Below, one piece after another: positions 4,074 through 6,511 of a stretch of DNA of 6,511 nt. Location: NCBI GenBank assembly GCA_947377595.1, contig CANCGK010000053.1, positions 1-6,511 on the forward strand, given 5' to 3'. A program made the translations under genes and the position numbers. Positions within the stretch are counted from its first letter, which is position 1, and every line of letters begins with the position of its first letter. The notes below the pieces were generated by a model. The model did not search any database. It worked only from the letters and a program-made list of their open reading frames with translations, and had not been told where the DNA came from. The DNA comes from a bacterium (GTDB lineage: Bacteria > Babelota > Babeliae > Babelales > Chromulinivoraceae).

Positions 4074-6511
4074 ATGAACTATAAGATGATAAAATTTTTT
4101 ATGATGGCCATGATGCTATCTGTAACCTCATCTATGATGCAGGGTGCGGCGGCAGTAGAATTAACAGGTAAAGCATTAGAAGACACTGCAATGCAATTTG
4201 CTGGTCAATTTGAAAAACAATTTGCAAAGTTAGGGATTAAAAGTGCAAAAGATTTATCTCAAGCTTTTTTGAGTAAGATTGAAAAAGAGGGGATAGGGTT
4301 AACAGATGATGTAGCTGTAAAAGCTCAAATGGAATCTGTCGTAGCTGGTATGGAAAAAACTGCTACTGCATTGGAACACATAGGTATTGATGTTTCAAAA
4401 GTTGGAAGTACAGGATTGATGAATGTAGATGTTAAATTGATAGATGACACGGCAGAAGCATTAACTAAAGGAACAGAGAAGGTAGATGATGCAATAAATA
4501 AATTTACAGAAGCTGGGATGAATCAAGCTGAGGCAAAAATACTTGTATCAAACATGGTTGATGCGCAAGCTGCATTAGCAGGTAAATCCAGTTCAGGAGT
4601 TTTATCTCAAACAGGCAAAGCTATCTCAAAATCTATGGGAAAATCTGAATCTGCTTTTTCTTTTACTCAAAATGCAGCAAGAAAACAATTGCTATCTACT
4701 ATCGATAGTTCAACTGCAACTCTATCGGAAAAGGCTGCAGCAACTCATGCATTACATGAAATGGAATGGGCTGCGGCAGGGCCAATTGGTAAAAGTATGA
4801 GACTTTTGGGTAGTGCTGGGCAGCATGCTATGGGGCCATTGTTTATGGCTGGTGGAACGATTACCGCAGCAGTCTTATTTATGATTCCGTCGATTTTTCA
4901 ATCAGCTTTCTTAGCGCAACAAGCGCAAAATGCTTTATTGCAAACTTATTTACCTGCAACACAATTTGGTAATATTGTTATGCAATTACCAGATTCTGTC
5001 ATTAATATGACAAATCCAGCACAATCACAATTTATTTATTATGGTATTCCGGTGACAGCTCCAGGTCAAAATTTATCTGCTGCAGCAAAAGCGATGTATC
5101 CAGGAGTAACTGGTCCTACAGCAAAAAATCCTGTATCTGCACAAGTTAATAATAGTTATGCACAGGCATTTTCTGTTGGGTCTACCAAAAAGCTTGCAAT
5201 TCCGCGTTATAATCTTGATGCAACGGCATTGTCAACATTGCCAATATTTGCATCGTATACAAGTCAAAGTTGGTCATCATGGGCAGCAAATGGTATTTCT
5301 GATGCTGCGTTTCCTCAAACAATGATTAATTTAAATACTGGTTATATTTTTTATGCTGATGGAACATCTCAAGGCACTGCTCCTGCAGGATTGGTTGGTG
5401 CAGCAGGTTCTGGACAAACAGTACAATCATTTTTAGCGACAAAGCAAGGTCAATTAAAAAACGCAAATGCACAAGCAAGTTATACTCAATATGTTGATGC
5501 GTATGGTACTTCAAAGGCAAATGCTGTAGCATCACCACTTATTAATCAATTTAATTGTTCATGTCTAGAATCAAATTCTGGGGTTTTATCTGCTGATACG
5601 GTTCAAAAATGTTCAGGATCAAAATCTTCGACTTGTTTATTGACCAAAGCATTACAGCAAATTGCAGCAGGACTATTTATTAATGCGCAGGGTACTGCAT
5701 TGACTGCAAGCCAAGATATGGCAACCGAATTAGCAAATGGTGCTTTAGGTCAAGTGATTCCAATTCAAGGGTTAGATAAAAACTTTGATGCAATTTTACA
5801 ACTATTCCCAGGATCACAGCAACAAGCGTTAGCAAATTCAGGAGCACTGACTATTAATATTTCTGCAAATTTATCTTCAACAGGTTCAGCAGCAATTCAA
5901 GGTGCGCCTGCAGATAATTATGCTGCAAAAGGTGTGTATGTCTACCAATGTCAAAACACACCGTTAGCAAAAATGTTACGTAGCCAATCTGGAGGTGCAG
6001 CAGCTCAAAATCAGATTACTGATTATATTGTCTTTTTAGATCAAAATTTAAATCAAGTTCCTTTGATGACGCCAATGCAAGATCCTGCAAACTTTAATTT
6101 TATTACCATGGGATTAAATCCTGCAATTACATATTTTTCAACGATTATTGGCAACGTTGATGCATCTGGTAATTTTAGTTTCTTGCCACAATTAAATATT
6201 CAATCACCTGCAGCGCTTGTTGCAAAAGGGTTACCTGCAAGCTTTGCTCCATTGTATGGATTGCAAGCTGTTAATGGTTCATTTGCAGTCAACTATAATC
6301 AAAATTTAGCATCAACAATTGGCACGATTGTACAATCATTAAATAGCAATCCAAAGTTAGGACAACAATTTAAGACCATGCAAGCTGCTATGATTGGCTT
6401 ATTAGGTTCTGGTCCTTTTGGCAAATATCAATTAAGCCCATTGCAAGCAGCTTTACAACCTACTATTGCTGGTGTTAAATTAGCGATGTATACAGGATTT
6501 AATGGATACCC
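4074..6511 (+). CDS. Large exported protein of unknown function (3'-truncated by window)
   Basis: The frame stays open from ATG 4074 to the last base, giving 812 codons with no stop. Residues 1-27 are a signal peptide: Lys4 and Lys7, then a Met/Phe-rich hydrophobic core (FFMMAMMLSVTSSMM), with likely cleavage after AAA at 25-27. Residues about 28-250 are polar, Ala/Lys/Glu-rich and probably helical or coiled-coil. A hydrophobic stretch at about 253-283 (GPLFMAGGTITAAVLFMIPSIF...) could be a membrane helix or hairpin. The rest (about 290-812) is rich in Ala, Gln, Asn, Ser and Thr with few charges, typical of surface or periplasmic beta-rich proteins. Cys495, Cys497, Cys513 and Cys521 are clustered, with Cys626 further on, which would allow disulfides after export. 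I recognise no family and see no catalytic motif. Third-position A/T preference and codon style match the neighbouring genes. It may be a surface or secreted factor or a structural envelope protein; its function is unknown. Confidence 0.9.
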   Translation, partial: MNYKMIKFFMMAMMLSVTSSMMQGAAAVELTGKALEDTAMQFAGQFEKQFAKLGIKSAKDLSQAFLSKIEKEGIGLTDDVAVKAQMESVVAGMEKTATALEHIGIDVSKVGSTGLMNVDVKLIDDTAEALTKGTEKVDDAINKFTEAGMNQAEAKILVSNMVDAQAALAGKSSSGVLSQTGKAISKSMGKSESAFSFTQNAARKQLLSTIDSSTATLSEKAAATHALHEMEWAAAGPIGKSMRLLGSAGQHAMGPLFMAGGTITAAVLFMIPSIFQSAFLAQQAQNALLQTYLPATQFGNIVMQLPDSVINMTNPAQSQFIYYGIPVTAPGQNLSAAAKAMYPGVTGPTAKNPVSAQVNNSYAQAFSVGSTKKLAIPRYNLDATALSTLPIFASYTSQSWSSWAANGISDAAFPQTMINLNTGYIFYADGTSQGTAPAGLVGAAGSGQTVQSFLATKQGQLKNANAQASYTQYVDAYGTSKANAVASPLINQFNCSCLESNSGVLSADTVQKCSGSKSSTCLLTKALQQIAAGLFINAQGTALTASQDMATELANGALGQVIPIQGLDKNFDAILQLFPGSQQQALANSGALTINISANLSSTGSAAIQGAPADNYAAKGVYVYQCQNTPLAKMLRSQSGGAAAQNQITDYIVFLDQNLNQVPLMTPMQDPANFNFITMGLNPAITYFSTIIGNVDASGNFSFLPQLNIQSPAALVAKGLPASFAPLYGLQAVNGSFAVNYNQNLASTIGTIVQSLNSNPKLGQQFKTMQAAMIGLLGSGPFGKYQLSPLQAALQPTIAGVKLAMYTGFNGY

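Noticed and set aside
5326..5538. A 70-codon open frame on the minus strand
   Set aside because: It is antisense to the large exported protein, His/Leu/Gln-rich as expected from the complement of its Gln/Ala codons, and has no start signals.

Overview
The window is AT-rich bacterial DNA. All supported genes lie on the + strand and use the standard bacterial code, with TAA, TAG and TGA all serving as stops. Signal peptides, an FtsH-type membrane peptidase relative, a Fic enzyme, a polymorphic-toxin tip and a very large exported protein of no recognised family suggest a Gram-negative-type, host-associated or protist-associated bacterium. The style resembles Candidatus Dependentiae (TM6/Babelae), but this is an impression from gene style and not a demonstrated placement.

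Layout. (1) Positions 1-813 hold the 3' end of a long gene whose start lies outside the window. It ends in a compact domain that looks like a polymorphic-toxin C-terminal tip, most like the type 17 (Ntox17) family. (2) The stop of that gene is followed with no gap by a 210-codon, very AT-rich gene (814-1446) of no recognised family, which by position is a candidate immunity gene. (3) Positions 1494-2636 encode a membrane-anchored FtsH relative. It keeps the AAA lid region and the M41 zinc peptidase domain with HEAGH and a distal Asp ligand, but has lost the ATP-binding core. A rho-independent terminator (2685-2719) closes this unit.

(4) Positions 2813-2880 form a compact control region: five copies of an 8-bp element (one with a mismatch) placed symmetrically around a perfect TATAAT box. 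They lie directly in front of, and run into, a class II Fic AMPylase-type gene with a C-terminal winged helix (2871-3965). The arrangement suggests an autoregulated Fic gene. (5) From 4074 to the window edge runs an open frame of 812 codons, truncated by the window. It encodes a secreted or membrane-inserted, Ala/Gln/Asn-rich protein of unknown function.

The first three genes could be one transcription unit (toxin, immunity candidate, membrane protease), since no terminator is visible between them. The Fic gene has its own promoter. The large exported protein follows it after 108 bases and has a good ribosome binding site but no clear promoter. The most interesting parts are the symmetric operator array, the ATPase-less FtsH derivative, and the toxin/immunity junction with its sharp change in base composition.
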